Translations under genes and position numbers: made by a program
Assembly (NCBI GenBank): GCA_948470475.1
Contig: OX419338.1
Coordinates: forward strand, 15,476,715 to 15,540,714
Length of the DNA: 64,000 bases
Source of the DNA: Galaxea fascicularis
Taxonomy: Eukaryota > Cnidaria > Anthozoa > Scleractinia > Euphylliidae
Direction: 5' to 3'
Shown here: in pieces, positions 1-12,600 of the stretch
Position numbering within the stretch: the first letter of the stretch is position 1
Layout: each line of letters opens with the position of its first letter
Notes under the pieces: generated by a model
Told to the model about the DNA's origin: nothing
What the model saw: the letters and a program-made list of their open reading frames with translations, nothing else
The model's database searches: none

Positions 1-1
1 G

Positions 2-69
<68 letters not shown>

Positions 70-95
70 AATCGATCGATCGATCGATCGATTGA
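1..95. repeat. Tetranucleotide microsatellite (GATT)n then (CGAT)n
   Basis: Seventeen or so copies of GATT pass directly into about six copies of CGAT. It is a simple repeat at the window edge, so its true length is unknown. Confidence 0.97.
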
Positions 96-320
96 CGGAC
101 AGATGTGTGAAGTAACCCATGCATTGCGTATGATAATGCATGAGTCCGTAATTTCCCATGATGTGCGTAAGAAAGAAAAAAATATAGCTTTGATCTCATA
201 ACCTTCAAATGTAATCTCATTTTCTTAAAATGTATAATCCCTAAACTCATCGAAAACTCAGCCTGTTTTTACTTCACCTTGTTTCAAGTCTTTTTATCTC
301 TATTTTGACAACATGAACAA

Positions 321-1184
321 CTATTCACAGCAGTAAACATACTTCATCCATAACACGCGAGGGTTAACTAACCGGCTGTGTCCATTTAGATCCCTCGATC
401 CAACATCCTTAGGGTTGAAGGTCCTGACGATCGATCCATTTTGCAGACTTTTGATAGGTGGTGGATCGTCACTATTCCAGCTATGTCCGTGCATCATGTA
501 ATCTGGAGGGGATACCTTCACTGGCCCTACTACGAATGGATCAATTTCAACCTTTCCTTTTGAGTCGTTGGTTCCATATCCGCTTAGGTTTGGGTCGGCT
601 CTGACGTGGTGGTGCTGTTTGCTCTCGCGGTGGCAGTAAACAAGGTAAACACCCACGATAACAGCAAGGCCGAGAGCACAAGCGGCAGTGGAGATAAACA
701 CTGTGATGTAATCCGATGCGTGATCTATAATCAGAATTGCATTGATTGGTGAACATTAGAAGATCGCCTACTCCGGCGCTTCAGAGTGTCTTATTCTCCC
801 AAAAGTTTAGGAAAGCTGTGTCTGGATTTAAGCACTGCTCATCAAAAGCCTCTTAAAAGGTCTTGATGTCTTTTCGACCAATTAAAAATTTCGTCAACTA
901 AGGATTAAAGGTTGGTAAACGCGTTTGAAGCCACTTCACTGGTCAACGTTTATAGAAGTAATCTGGACAAAAGCAGGTATTCATTGAGCCATCCAAAAAT
1001 TCAAAATTAAACAAAGAATGGTATGACTAGCTAAATGACTTTTTAAGCCACATAATCCTTACAGCAGTTTTCAACTGAGTGTCGTAAAACTAAAGACCAA
1101 TGCAATTACTGTCCGCAATTAGTTTGTTTAATGCTAAATACCTCGACACTAAAGGAAAGTCCTACCACAACAACAACAACAACA

Positions 1185-1222
<38 letters not shown>

Positions 1223-3336
1223 CGCCAATCATAACATAAAGAAACAGTGCAACGAGCCAATCAGAATTCAAAGCAATTACATGTAGTTGGCGCTAAGCGC
1301 GGGAAAAACCGCGAGCAAGTCGCGATTGATATTGACTTCGCTTGTCAATGGTTGAGAAAGGGGCGCGAGCCGGTTTTGCTGGCAAATCAGAGAGCGAAGA
1401 ATTGAAAATCAAAAGCAAACGCAGGTACCATTCGACACTCAAATGAAAACCACTCTAACGACGCTTATTAAGATTCATAAAGAGCACGCACAAATGCAAG
1501 CTACATTAGATACTATCCAAGCAAAGACGATCATAGACGAGTTCATTCTACACGACTTCAACTCAAAACCCCGCTGAATACGATTACTGCCCACAGTCAT
1601 AAAAGATCGCAGAGATTGTTGAACTGTGCCGAATTAAAAAAGATGTGTGATTAACGACTTCTTGTCTCACAGAGAACAATCGAGTTTCGTTTTTGGTAGG
1701 ATTGAGCAAAGCATATAGCAGATCATGCCTTTTCTAGGCTAGAGCTCTAGAGACTCAACCCAAGACAGTTTTATCTGTTATCCATAATAATGAGCCAGTC
1801 GAATGAACAAGAGAGGTATTAAAGGGAACCTCACTGTCGTGGTCTACGAAGCAACAATATGGATACCTTGCATGAACAAAAACCAAACAAATAAAGCGCC
1901 AGCAACACCTATAGACCCACTTGCAGACTTGGCGGTTGAGCCGGCCTGCTCCACTTTCAGCGTGTCTACGGATTTAGTGCTGCCTGAATCCTTTGGCTCA
2001 GTGCGGGTTGTGTGGACCATCGGAGGCTCCTGGGTGACAGCTGTCGACTGAGTCAGTAGTAAGGTACTAGAAGAATTGGATGTTATGTTATCTGTTGGAA
2101 TAACTGTTGTCGTTGACAGGTTGACCGTTGAGGTGGCCGGCAACGATGTGCTTGATGAAGTGCTCCTTTCAGTGGTTGCTGTGCTTGATGATGTAGGGAA
2201 CTCGCTTGGTTTTGATCTTCGTTTCAGCAGTTCTTTAAAAGATATTGAGGAGATTAGGATTTTGAAACATCTATCCAAAAATAATATTTTCGGAGCGAGA
2301 GGATTATTAGTCCACTGATTACAATACAGATTTTTCTGAAACATTCAGATTCTGTCTTGCTATGAACCTCTCGTCAACGATGTCTTCGGGGGGGGGGGGT
2401 TAAGAGCGGCGTAAACAGTTTCCTATCATACGTGACCTTAAGGTTGCCCAAAAAGGTTCGATCAGCATTTCAAACCAACATATTTTACATTCACGTACAA
2501 GTGACTAATCGTCTATTTGTTCAAGCATTCTACGAGCATCCATAGCGACGAGAATAACTCAGTTTTGAAAGGTACGGCTGAAGGCAAGGTGTGAGAACCA
2601 AAAATAGGAATTCAGAGACACTGTAAGATCACACTGTGATAGTTTAGGCGGTACTGAGCTCGAGGACGAGCGTGTTCTATTTGTTTCTCTGCATATTGAT
2701 TTTCAAACAACATACTAGTAAATTAAAGTCTACCACTAATCGCAAAGTTACTCATATCTTAAGTATCAGCCTGACAAATTAAAATGAACAGGATCATATA
2801 TGCCTTTACGAGTGGGGAAGGAAATAAAATGGTCTTCATAGGTAAACCATCTGGACTACAGTAAAGCAAGTAATGAACATAAACAGTCAATACACTATGG
2901 ATAGTATGTCCTCTGGATTGTTATATGGGGACATGGTTTTTCACGCTTTATTCGCATGGTACGTAATAACTGCCAAAAATAGTTTTTCGGATCAGCCTTA
3001 AAGCAAACTTACCACACGCGTAAACCAAGTTGAGGTACAAATGTTTGCCAGGGCATGGATCCCTAAACAATGCACTGTTCACCTTCACCTTGCACCTGCT
3101 TTTCTTTTGACACATCGTTTTAAAGAGGAAAGTGACGTTAACCTCGCCACAGTTGTAATTGTAGTCTTGCTTGTCGCCAGGGTATGGGCATATTACGTGA
3201 CCGGGTTCTGTTCTCCCGTAGAATGCTGAGTAAATCACCAGACCAGTGCTTCCGTTTGCGCACTGCAGTTTCAGGCGCTCTCCTTGACAAATAACTATGG
3301 TTTCTGGGATTGAATCATAACTGGGAATGTCTTGCG
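321..3336 (-). CDS. SUEL-type lectin domain receptor, 3' exons (partial gene)
   Basis: Three minus-strand exons form the C-terminal part of a cell-surface lectin. Exon 3336-3013 (acceptor TTTTTTTTAG, donor GGTAAGT) encodes about 108 residues of a SUEL/rhamnose-binding lectin domain: paired cysteines, the family YGR motif, the DPCPG motif and the closing VYAC. Exon 2232-1844 is a Ser/Thr-rich mucin-like stalk that ends in a short hydrophobic tail and stop, like a GPI-anchor signal. Exon 724-321 starts at an ATTATAG acceptor and encodes a transmembrane segment (ITVFISTAACALGLAVIVGV) and a cytoplasmic tail of about 95 residues. All junction phases fit: one leftover base at 3013, and again if the stalk exon is spliced at 1921 (donor GTGGGT) to 724. 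The signal peptide and N-terminal exons are not found. SUEL domains bind L-rhamnose or D-galactose and occur in latrophilins and EVA-1. The exact orthologue is not recognised. Confidence 0.75.
1166..1222. repeat. Trinucleotide microsatellite (CAA)n(CTA)n
   Basis: Compound simple repeat between the stalk exon and the transmembrane exon of the lectin gene, inside the intron if those exons are joined. Confidence 0.95.
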
Positions 3337-3600
3337 CTAAAAAAAAGTAATCAAAGGGGCTATGACCCACTGAACTCACAAAATGAGTTTCAAACTGTTC
3401 TTGATTCCTTTGATAGGAAATAAAAAACGAGAAGAGTGGCACTTGTGTTGCATTTTACGCATGATACACCTTTGTTGCTTTGATCAAAACAACTAGTCTT
3501 CTGTGATATCTGTTGCGTTTTTGCCATACAAAATTACCAAAATCAAGTTCCTCATCTTCTGTATATCTTTCGTTAGTCTTCCATAATATCTTGTCGACAT

Positions 3601-3614
3601 TTGTTTTGTTTTGT

Positions 3615-3650
<36 letters not shown>

Positions 3651-3655
3651 TGTTT
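3601..3655. repeat. (TTG)n microsatellite
   Basis: About eleven TTG units in a T-rich stretch. Reading the minus strand gives an artificial polyglutamine ORF, which is not treated as a gene. Confidence 0.95.
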
Positions 3656-3788
3656 TATTTATCTGGCTGCTATCATGATTGTAGGCGTTTACAAGAACAG
3701 AGGAGCGAAGGATCGAGCGACGGTGTGAAATAAACCTCACACCTACAACTCGGAAATTGCAAATAACCATTTTTAATGTTTAAGAACA

Positions 3789-3963
3789 AGAAAACATGTA
3801 CCGTGTTTCTATCGAGTTATAGAAACACGAAAGGAAGTTTGAGAGAGCGAGAAATGCTGTGGTAACATGAGCCGCAGGCGAGTGTTTCCACAGGTTTTTC
3901 GAGTTCTCCCAAACTTTCACGAGTGTCTCTATAACTCGATAGAAACACGGAGAGCATGTTTTC
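3789..3963. mobile_element. Fold-back (MITE-like) element
   Basis: The ends are inverted repeats of about 65 bp: the left arm begins CCGTGTTTCTATCGAG (3801) and the right arm ends CTCGATAGAAACACGG (3950). The outer flanks GAAAACATG and CATGTTTTC extend the symmetry. Each arm end is itself a small palindrome. There is no coding capacity. A third copy of the arm end occurs alone at 4081-4109, suggesting a solo end or a nested relic. Confidence 0.7.
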
Positions 3964-4080
3964 TATTTCTTTTAGAAAACACCGCGACGAAAAAAAGGAA
4001 AATAACTTGTTAACTTAGATTATCAAAATGTAAATTATCTTTGCTCGCGTTATTATTACGTCAACAGCTCGTGCTAGTTC

Positions 4081-4109
4081 TGTGTTTCTATCGAGTTATA
4101 GAAACACGA
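4081..4109. repeat. Solo terminal repeat of the 3789-3963 element
   Basis: The 29-base stretch beginning TGTGTTTCTATCGAGTTATA matches the left terminus of the neighbouring fold-back element nearly base for base. It is a stem with a six-base loop. No partner copy lies nearby. Confidence 0.65.
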
Positions 4110-7100
4110 TTTCTAACCAATCAGCGCGCGTATTTTCTTAGGACTGTTTTCTAAATAATAACAGAAAATCACGAAACATTTTGGAAGTCTTGCGCGTCAA
4201 TGGATATTTAGTCTTCTAAAATTTAAGACCCCGTTCCAATTTTCTCGATCTGCGTTAGAATGAACACGTGTTTTAATGGACAGAAAATGCAGTTCCTATG
4301 TGCAAGTTCTTTGCGTAATGACTAGATACTATTGTTATTGAAATATATCTTAAGGTTCTACACAAACTCAGTTATCAATTTTACACTTTTCTCTACGACA
4401 AAAAAAAGCGCTGAATTGTTTTGGAGCTTCTGTTTTCACTGATTCCCTGCCATAAGGCTATATATTTTCTTTGATTTCATTTACCCTTTTTAAAATGTTC
4501 AGTGTGTTTAAAGAGAAAACGCGGCTAATCAATCACAAGAAAGTCTTTAACCCAGAACATGTGCAAAGTGTTGTGGTAGAAAACATACTTCTCTGTACGA
4601 CGTCCTGTTTAGTCGCAAAAAAATACTGTTCAAATGGGAACGTTTTTTGACATTTTTAACATAGAAAAACAATCTCTAAAATTCATTGTCTCAGTATTTG
4701 ATTTACATTCGGAAGAAATGTTTGGCGCCATATGCTATACAACAAACATTTGGAGGTCATTGTAAGCTGTAAAACAAAAAACAATACTTCTTATGACAAA
4801 CTTCTGAAAACCACTTCCTCTTTGCCCTCTTGCAATATTAAACCCCTAGCACAACATGTCGCCAACGAAGTAAGGAAGTTGTTCTATCGAAAGAAGATCC
4901 TTCATCCATTGTCTTTAGTTTTTAGCTGGGCTATTTTAAGAAGATTGAATCAAAACAAAGGATATCTACCAAAGCCGTGCAAAGCGGGAGGCACAGACCA
5001 ACCGCTGTTGACTGAAATTGAGGAAAATGAATGTTATAGAGAACGCCGAAGTGTAAAAACAAAGTCGTTCTTCTGATAACGTCGAAGGCCATTTTTGAAA
5101 TGTTCAAAGCGTTTAAAAGGCAAGGATCTTTCGCCGGAGTTTAAGGAGCCAATCACTGAAAGAGCGAAAAGTGGCATTGACCGCCGGTTAAGTGGGTCGG
5201 TGTGTTTTGAATGATTTACAATGGCTTCAAATTTTAATGTAGTTGAAATAGGTAACACAAAACATCTCACTGTTTACCAACTTTTAAAATTCATGGCAAG
5301 TTCATTAGCAATTTTTCCAGAAAGCTCTTGCCCGTTAAGTTCTTCAGATGCCTTATATTATCCAAGGGGCCGTGTTTATTAAAGCAATAGCATTTAATTT
5401 GGAGTAAACTCGAGATGAACAAAGCCAAATGCAAACACTAAATTGAAACATATCTGAGACACTTATGAATTCGCGCTGTGGTTTTTCACTTAGTTTAAGG
5501 GCAATCGTATTGGTTGTGACAAACGAATGTAAATGTCGTCGCAGCAAGGTGCCTTTACAATCGGGAGCAAATTGATCCTCCTTTCGAACAGAAAATAGGA
5601 ATATTTTGGCCATAACTGTCATCAAAGAAAAACATTTTCACGGACGACCTATGCAGTTTTAAAATTGTTGTAGGTTTTGCTTTCTTTTCGGAATTTCTTT
5701 CAGCGATCTTTCCTCAATGCGGTTGACTCATTATACTTCGTAGTTACTTCGTAAACAAACGAGATTAAACTGGAGGGGAAATCTTTTCAGCTTAAATTAA
5801 ACGTTTTTATTCACGCTAATAAGCGGCAAACCTTGATATACAGCTCAAATTCTATTGCTTAACACCCTGAAACCAGCCACCGCCGTGAGCCTTAATTTTC
5901 TAAGATACTAGAATGAGCATTGTTTGCCGTTTAAAAGAGTTTTTTGGGATTAGCGCTCCAAGGGGAAAGGAGTAATTATTCATCCGTGGCACAAGTCTTT
6001 CAGTCATTGTGCTAATGTTTGTTTAGGGGCACATGTTTCAGTGAATATTCAGTGCCTTTTGTACTTCCTGATGATTTCCATTGAATATTTTTGTAGCAGC
6101 GAAAAAGTTCTTCCAAAGTGTACAAGAAACAGAAATGCTTTCTTCTTCTCAAACATTCTTTTTTTTTTTTTAGACCCAATGCACAAGCCCAAGACAAGTG
6201 TAAAAGATGTATTATTACACGAAACCTGTAAACAAAAAAGTTTAGAATACGAAGAGGAAAAATAGTTTGACAAACTGTCAAAAATTGCTGCAACAGTTAC
6301 CTTCAGCAAAGCGTCCAACCTTGACAAGAAGGAGAGAAACAACCTGTAAGCAATAAAACACACAATACGCAGTCGTCAGCCATTCATATTCAACTTTAAA
6401 GAAGTCCAATGCTAACTACACGAAAATAAATGTTTTACTTGCCAGTTTCAAAACAACCGTCTTGTGCAATGCCGCCAAGGTCATTTCAAAGCCATGTAAA
6501 AATATCTTAGGGCTCGGTTTGTTTCCTTTGACTTTAGTTGGCCCTAAGGAGGAACAGAGAAGATGTAAAATTTATCCACGAGGGTTACGAAACCCCAAGT
6601 TATTTTTTCAATTTCTTCACGGATGCTTTTGCCCCGGGGGTTTTCTAAGATTTGCGCTTACCACACCACCTGTCTCCGATGCAGACAATAACTGTGGGGC
6701 ACGCGTCAGAATGTTAATCAACAAACTTTCAACTAAAGCAAAATGAAAACAAAGTACTTCGAAGAAAGGAACTTGGAATGAAACATCCAAAAGCTGACGA
6801 TGCGAGGCCTCCGTAATTTGGCACAGGTTGTTCAATTATGACGCCGGTGGGGTGTTTTGGTAAAAGTTATCGCGAGAATCGGTGCGTAAATCCTGCCCGA
6901 CGACTTCAATTTGGTTACATTTACAAGTCTGCTCAGAGTTAAGCGGATTAATCGTCTGGGATAAAGTCATTTTCCAATCCCGCAGCTCAATTTTCTAGAT
7001 TACAAATAACCGAGAAAACTGGTGCTAGTATTATACAGACTGCGCCCGGTAAGCAAACAAAAGATTTCTTCCCAGCCATTAAAAATCAGCTACTTCTTAC

Positions 7101-7705
7101 CCTGCCGTGGGACCAGAACGTCTGTTTGTTGAAGATACAACCTGGACTAATTCACCCAAGATGGACGTACAGACCACAAAACTCTCGCGCGATCAGAAAC
7201 AATGTAATCGTTGTTTGAAAACTGTTGATGTCAATCGCGGCAATTTACACCTTTGTACACTCTTTCTTCCGATGTTAGCTTTGTCGGGTTTTTTTCTCCC
7301 CCACAGTTTTCTTATTAAACGCTGACAAGTCAGCGAGTTATCAAATTGTCAGATCCTGGCATGAGCATTCATTTTGGGCACATTTATAGACAGAAATGGT
7401 TCCCTGACACGAATACCTCGACAGCTCAAAGAGACTGCATGTTTAGATTGCCTTATCTGACTGACGGTATACCTCATTATAAGCCCAGTGTTTGATTTCC
7501 TATCTCCGGCCTTCATTAATATTGAACTATCATAGTATGAGATATATTGTCAGATTTACCGATGATAAGCTCAATTTTGGTGTGGAATAACCTAGAACAA
7601 CACTTTCAATTTTTAACTGTTCCTCGCCAAAATATACAGGCCAACAAGCAGAAAAATGGAAACAATAAATGGTCTTTCAAATATATTTGCAAGAAGAATA
7701 CCAAC
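4110..7705. other. Non-coding stretch, no gene seen
   Basis: AT-rich DNA with short poly-T runs. The open frames (for example 4732-5076 plus and 5353-5625 minus) have biased composition, no recognisable domain and no convincing splice context. It could hold upstream introns or regulatory DNA of the lectin gene, whose 5' exons are missing. Confidence 0.6.
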
Positions 7706-8064
7706 AATAGACCCTTCTCCAAAATGGCGGCCGAACATTCAAATAAGTTAAAATTAAAAACGTGTAGCACTAGAAAGAACACCTTTTGTTTAGTAACCCT
7801 GCAAAGTTTGTGCTTATCAGGTGTAATATCAGCTGAGAAAATTTAAGTTCAAATATGAAACATTTACATACGTTTTAATGACTGGGGGTATACGCCATAC
7901 CCCTAGTCATACAAACGTCTGTAAATTTGTCAAATTTCAACTTACATTTTCTCAGCTGATATAACACCTGATTTGCTGAAACTTGGCAGAGTTATCAGTT
8001 TTTCATTCAGTTCAAATTTTAACTCATTCAAATCCATTGCCGCAATTTTGGAGAAGGGTCTATT
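7706..8064. mobile_element. Long fold-back element (about 360 bp)
   Basis: The left end AATAGACCCTTCTCCAAAA (7706) returns inverted as TTTTGGAGAAGGGTCTATT (ending 8064). Most of each 170-bp arm is recognisably inverted, including ATATCAGCTGAGAAAAT on one side and ATTTTCTCAGCTGATATA on the other. The centre near 7897 is a perfect-looking GGGGTATACGCCATACCCC-type hairpin. No transposase is present; it is a non-autonomous DNA element. The arms differ by many substitutions, so it is not recent. Confidence 0.8.
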
Positions 8065-9569
8065 AAGTGTAATGTTTTGCAACCTTGTTTTTCTCAGACA
8101 CAAAGCTATTGTGAATTGTTTTGAAATTTTAAGCACAACTAATCATGGTGTGTTATTCCAGAACACCATTACAAGTCTTTATAACTCGGCACGATCTCTG
8201 GAGTTTTTCAGACTGTACCTTGTGACACTCGGTTTCTAAATGTTATAAATTTATACAAGTGTCACAACCCCGTAATAGTGAAATAAAGGTTAGACGCCTG
8301 CAAACAGATACTCCAACACCTAAATGAAATTACGATTAACCAGGCCCTAAAATGAGCCGAGATCAGATCCAAGTTATCTCAGCTCTACCAAGTAAAATAA
8401 TGAACATGTAAAATAGAAAGATCGAAAGTTAAGAATTGTTGTGACTGCTCCGATCAGACAGCTTTCAGGGCTTTCATAGTCAAAACACCACTGGCTCGAT
8501 TTAGTTTACGGACTTCCCATCGAACTTTCTGCAAAGGTCCGTTTTAACGTCTTCTTTTCTATAAAGGAAGCGAACGTCACGGCAACTACCTACTTCATCT
8601 AATTTTTTTTTTTGATCATTCAAATGCAACCCATTGAATTCATTTTACGCCGTTTATTATGCTACACATGAAGTACAAATTTCGAGTCTTTGGATTATAG
8701 CACTAAAAGCCCTAAAGCGAAATAGTCAATGTTAGCGCTAAATAAATGTATCTTATTACTTATTATTATATTATATTTATTATTACAGTATTAAATTTCT
8801 GCTATTCTACTGTAAGATTCAAAGCTTCACTTGCCTATGATATTCCTTATGGTGCTGTACAAGTAACAGACGGTAGTACAGAAAACACCCGCGTATAAGG
8901 CTAAAATTTCATTTTAAGCCCCCTCCACATAAAAACCTGTTAAGGCTAAAATTTTAAGATTGGTTCTTATCAGTGGAGTTGCTCAGTGCAAAGGTGTATA
9001 GGTAGAAACTGCTAAATAAAGATCATCATCTGATTATATTTATGACTGTGAGTTTGTTTGAGTATATATCTTGTTTAGGAAATACCTGCACTGTATTGCC
9101 TTTAGGCATTATGGTACAAATGATTTATGTTGTCTGGTGGTGTTTCAAAACATTTTTTTACAATACAATCCCTTCTTTAGACTCCTTAAAATTCAACTCC
9201 ACCCCCACCTTAATCGATACGCCAGCACATTGATTAGTCATTGGTTAGACAAAAATACACCAATTTTGTTGTTTTAGATGAGTACCGTAGCAACCAACAC
9301 CCACAAACTCGACTTCCAATAAGCAGACATAAATATCTAATATTATTAATTCTCAACCTCGGATAATGCAATTTTAGCTTTTTTATTGGTTCAATAGATC
9401 TCGGTTACCAGCCATTATACCTGCGTTTGACCTTATATGGAAATGAATGCGTCAAAGGTTGCTCGGGATAAAATTTTTCACATCACTTTCTGGTCGTTTC
9501 TCACACTTAAATAAAATTTAGCAAATTCGAAGGTCGAGAATTTAATGAAACAATTATTACATTCGCGCA

Positions 9570-9611
9570 TGTTGGATATGAGATTGGTTTTAGCCAACTC
9601 ATATCCAACGC
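9570..9611. repeat. Short inverted repeat
   Basis: GTTGGATATGAG and CTCATATCCAAC are separated by about 15 bases and followed by an alternating CGCGCGCG tract. It is probably the relic of a small palindromic element. Confidence 0.6.
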
Positions 9612-12600
9612 GCGCGCACTCATGGAATAGTTGTTAAATATTATTGGCAATAATTATTGATATCCGGCCTCACTGATTAGTCAAAATATGTCAACTTTTT
9701 TCTTGTTTTCGGTAAGACGCAACTCCTACTCACTCAGTTTCTAAAAACCACAAATAAATAGCAATGACAGCAATGACGTTATCGACATCGATGGATAATT
9801 GATAATAATCGATACCCCACCATACTGATTACTCATTGGTGTCATTGACGACACTGAATGGCCATGGCTAAATGACCTGTCAGATTTGGAAATGAAATCA
9901 CCAGCCCATTTAACCGTGGAATAAATAAAAGGAATTACAGTAACAACGAAATGATTTCTAGATCACATAGGCCTTGCTCTAAATATAAAGTATGGGTAAA
10001 AATAGAAAAAATAGATTACAGCGCTAGAAAAGGAATTGGTTGCCCAGACGCTTACCACCGAGCATACCAAACAAAGGAATTACAGGAAAGGCAGTAACAT
10101 TCAGCGAACAAAAAGACCATCGTACTGAGCCATTATCTAAATGTTTTAGCGGCGATTCAAATGCACAGTGATCTCCTCACATTCAACAAAAGCATTTAAA
10201 GGCGGAAAATCAGACTTGGTCATTTTTTTTTACAAGTTTAAATTCTAATCCTCAGAGATTCGTTTCACTAAAAACTAGTTTGGGAAAAGTACCTGTATTC
10301 ATGAGACTGTTTGCTACAGCGACAATTTTTAGTTACGAAGCTGCTCATGATGGAAGTCATGCACTGTGTTGAATGAACTGCATTTCTGGTTATCCATAAC
10401 TAAAGTCTAACTAGCGTTCCATATCACCACGTTATTCAATGAACTCAAGCAAGAAGTACATGATCAAAATACAAAAACAAGTTCTCTTTGTCCTCAGGGC
10501 ATATCCAGAGCATATCTAAGGTTCCCTATGCATTTTGCGTTTGTAACGACCTACACAGCAGCCAATAGATCACTGCCATAATTTCAGTAGCTGAAAGAGC
10601 ATTTGGCGGAATTCCAAAAATAGTTATTGGAAGGGCAGTACGATGAATAAGCAAAAAATAAATATTGACATCAGTGAGCAATAGATGAATAACCAGGAGT
10701 CCACAAAAATGTTTTGCTACTGATAAGTTATTTGTTAATGCCAACGTTGAATGGCTGATCGATAAAATGATTAGATTTAGTCCCTGTACGCACCCAAAAT
10801 TACTTATCCCAGTAATCGAAGCTGACTTTATGCTTGCGGGTGATTGACCCAATGCGGCTTTAAGTTTGTATCTAGAGTGATCCATCGATTAAATGCCGTC
10901 TTGAAGGTCTAATTGCCGCTATTAAATTTGATTAAAGTAAGCTACGCTAATGATAAAGGTAATTAGATTATTAAATTAAAACAAGAAAGAAGATAAAAGA
11001 TAAATATAATTAAGTTACTGAATGAACAAAAATGTGAGAGATCAGGCCGAATTTACGTCTGAGGGGAGGGGAGGGGAGGAAAATTGAAAAGCTGGAATAA
11101 AATTAAGCTCACCTGTACGAAGGCCACAAACTATCAAAACTCAAATCCCAAAGAAACGAAGAATTTGCCCGGGGACCTGCGAGCAGTGCCTCAGAGGAAA
11201 ATTTGTAAAAGCATTTTAAAATGTTTAAGAGGGTGAAACATTCTCCCTGAGTTGCACTTTCCACTGACCACAAATGTCCCTCGAAAGAATGCTCAGTATG
11301 AATGAATAAATCAGTAAAAACTTAAACGTTTCTTCCATGGAATACTGATTTGAATATGAGAAGGATTATTATAAGTGAAGTCTTTTAAGAGGATCATGCG
11401 ACAATATTAATCTTCTACCTTTGCGTTTAATTGACAGTTGTGCAACGCCGGTCTTAATCAGAGGACTGTGCGATACCTGCCTTGTCGCTGTACGGGCCAC
11501 CATACTCTACTCGCTTCTATAAAAAGAAAGCTGCTTTACCTTACCTTTCTTTGCCTCAATCAATCGGCGGTACAAAGGTTTGATATCAATGCTCTATCTT
11601 TGGAAGATGACATGCCACGGTTTAAACAATGACTTTTAACATCAACCGATTAAATATATGTCATATTTTCAATGGTCAGTGATTGGGCAAAATTTGCCAT
11701 CACGAATGGGGCACACGGTTCTTTGCTAACGTCATTGCTTGCATTTTAACTTAGCTGCTAAGCTGAAGACTTTTCATGCAAAAACTTCCATGTCAGTTTT
11801 TTCTTTGATTCAAGATCCATTCCAGAAAGAACATTTCCATATGCTAAATGTGACAGCTGTTTTCAATTTATCTCCATTCTTTATTCGACTAGGTCATATT
11901 CATTTTTGTGAATTTATGATATTCAGTAATTTATGATAATTCAAACTAACATGATGAGCCAGCAGCAGCTTCAGCAAGCAATTTACACTAGTGGATCTCT
12001 AGAGTGGCTTTGATGCCAAAAATGACTTAGAAAGTTCAAGAACGACGAAAGACTTGGCTAGAAAATCGCGAGGGAACGTTGTGGTCAACCTTAGTTTATA
12101 TCTAAAATCATGGACGGACACTTAATTATTCTTGAATATCACTTGCTCGACTACGCTCACGGTGACACCAAGCTTATTTCCTCAATAAATCTTATTTCTT
12201 TCGGAGTTTACCTCTTAAAAGATGCTTTTCTCATGTGGACTTTGTTTCTAAAATCGCTGAACAAAATGGTCGATCTGCTGACAACTACGATCTACTGAAA
12301 ACATATCGTACAAATTCTTCCATGGCCATAATCTGGTCTCTTTGTGCACAAAAAATGCAAACCGGTAGTCTGTAAACAATTTGCTGATGTAGCCGGCAAC
12401 TGCAACCAACGCAGAAAACCGTAGTATCTGCACACGGCCAGTAACTGTTGTAAGCCATTAACCACTCTGTGTGTTACGACGTGATAACCTTTGTGCGCTC
12501 TAATTTACCCTAAGATTTCACTTTTGACTCTGTTGAAAGTCAAGCTAGGCGAAAGAACTGGAGTTAACTAAATAAAGCATATTTCACTGGTGCTAAAGGG

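Noticed and set aside
3573..3770. Polyglutamine ORF
   Set aside because: It is the reverse reading of a TTG microsatellite, with no flanking conserved sequence.
4732..5076. 114-codon plus-strand frame
   Set aside because: No recognisable motif, no homologous pattern, and no splice or promoter context.
10526..10885. 119-codon minus-strand frame with hydrophobic stretches
   Set aside because: Hydrophobicity is patchy, no receptor motif or splice context is visible, and codon composition matches the AT-rich surroundings.
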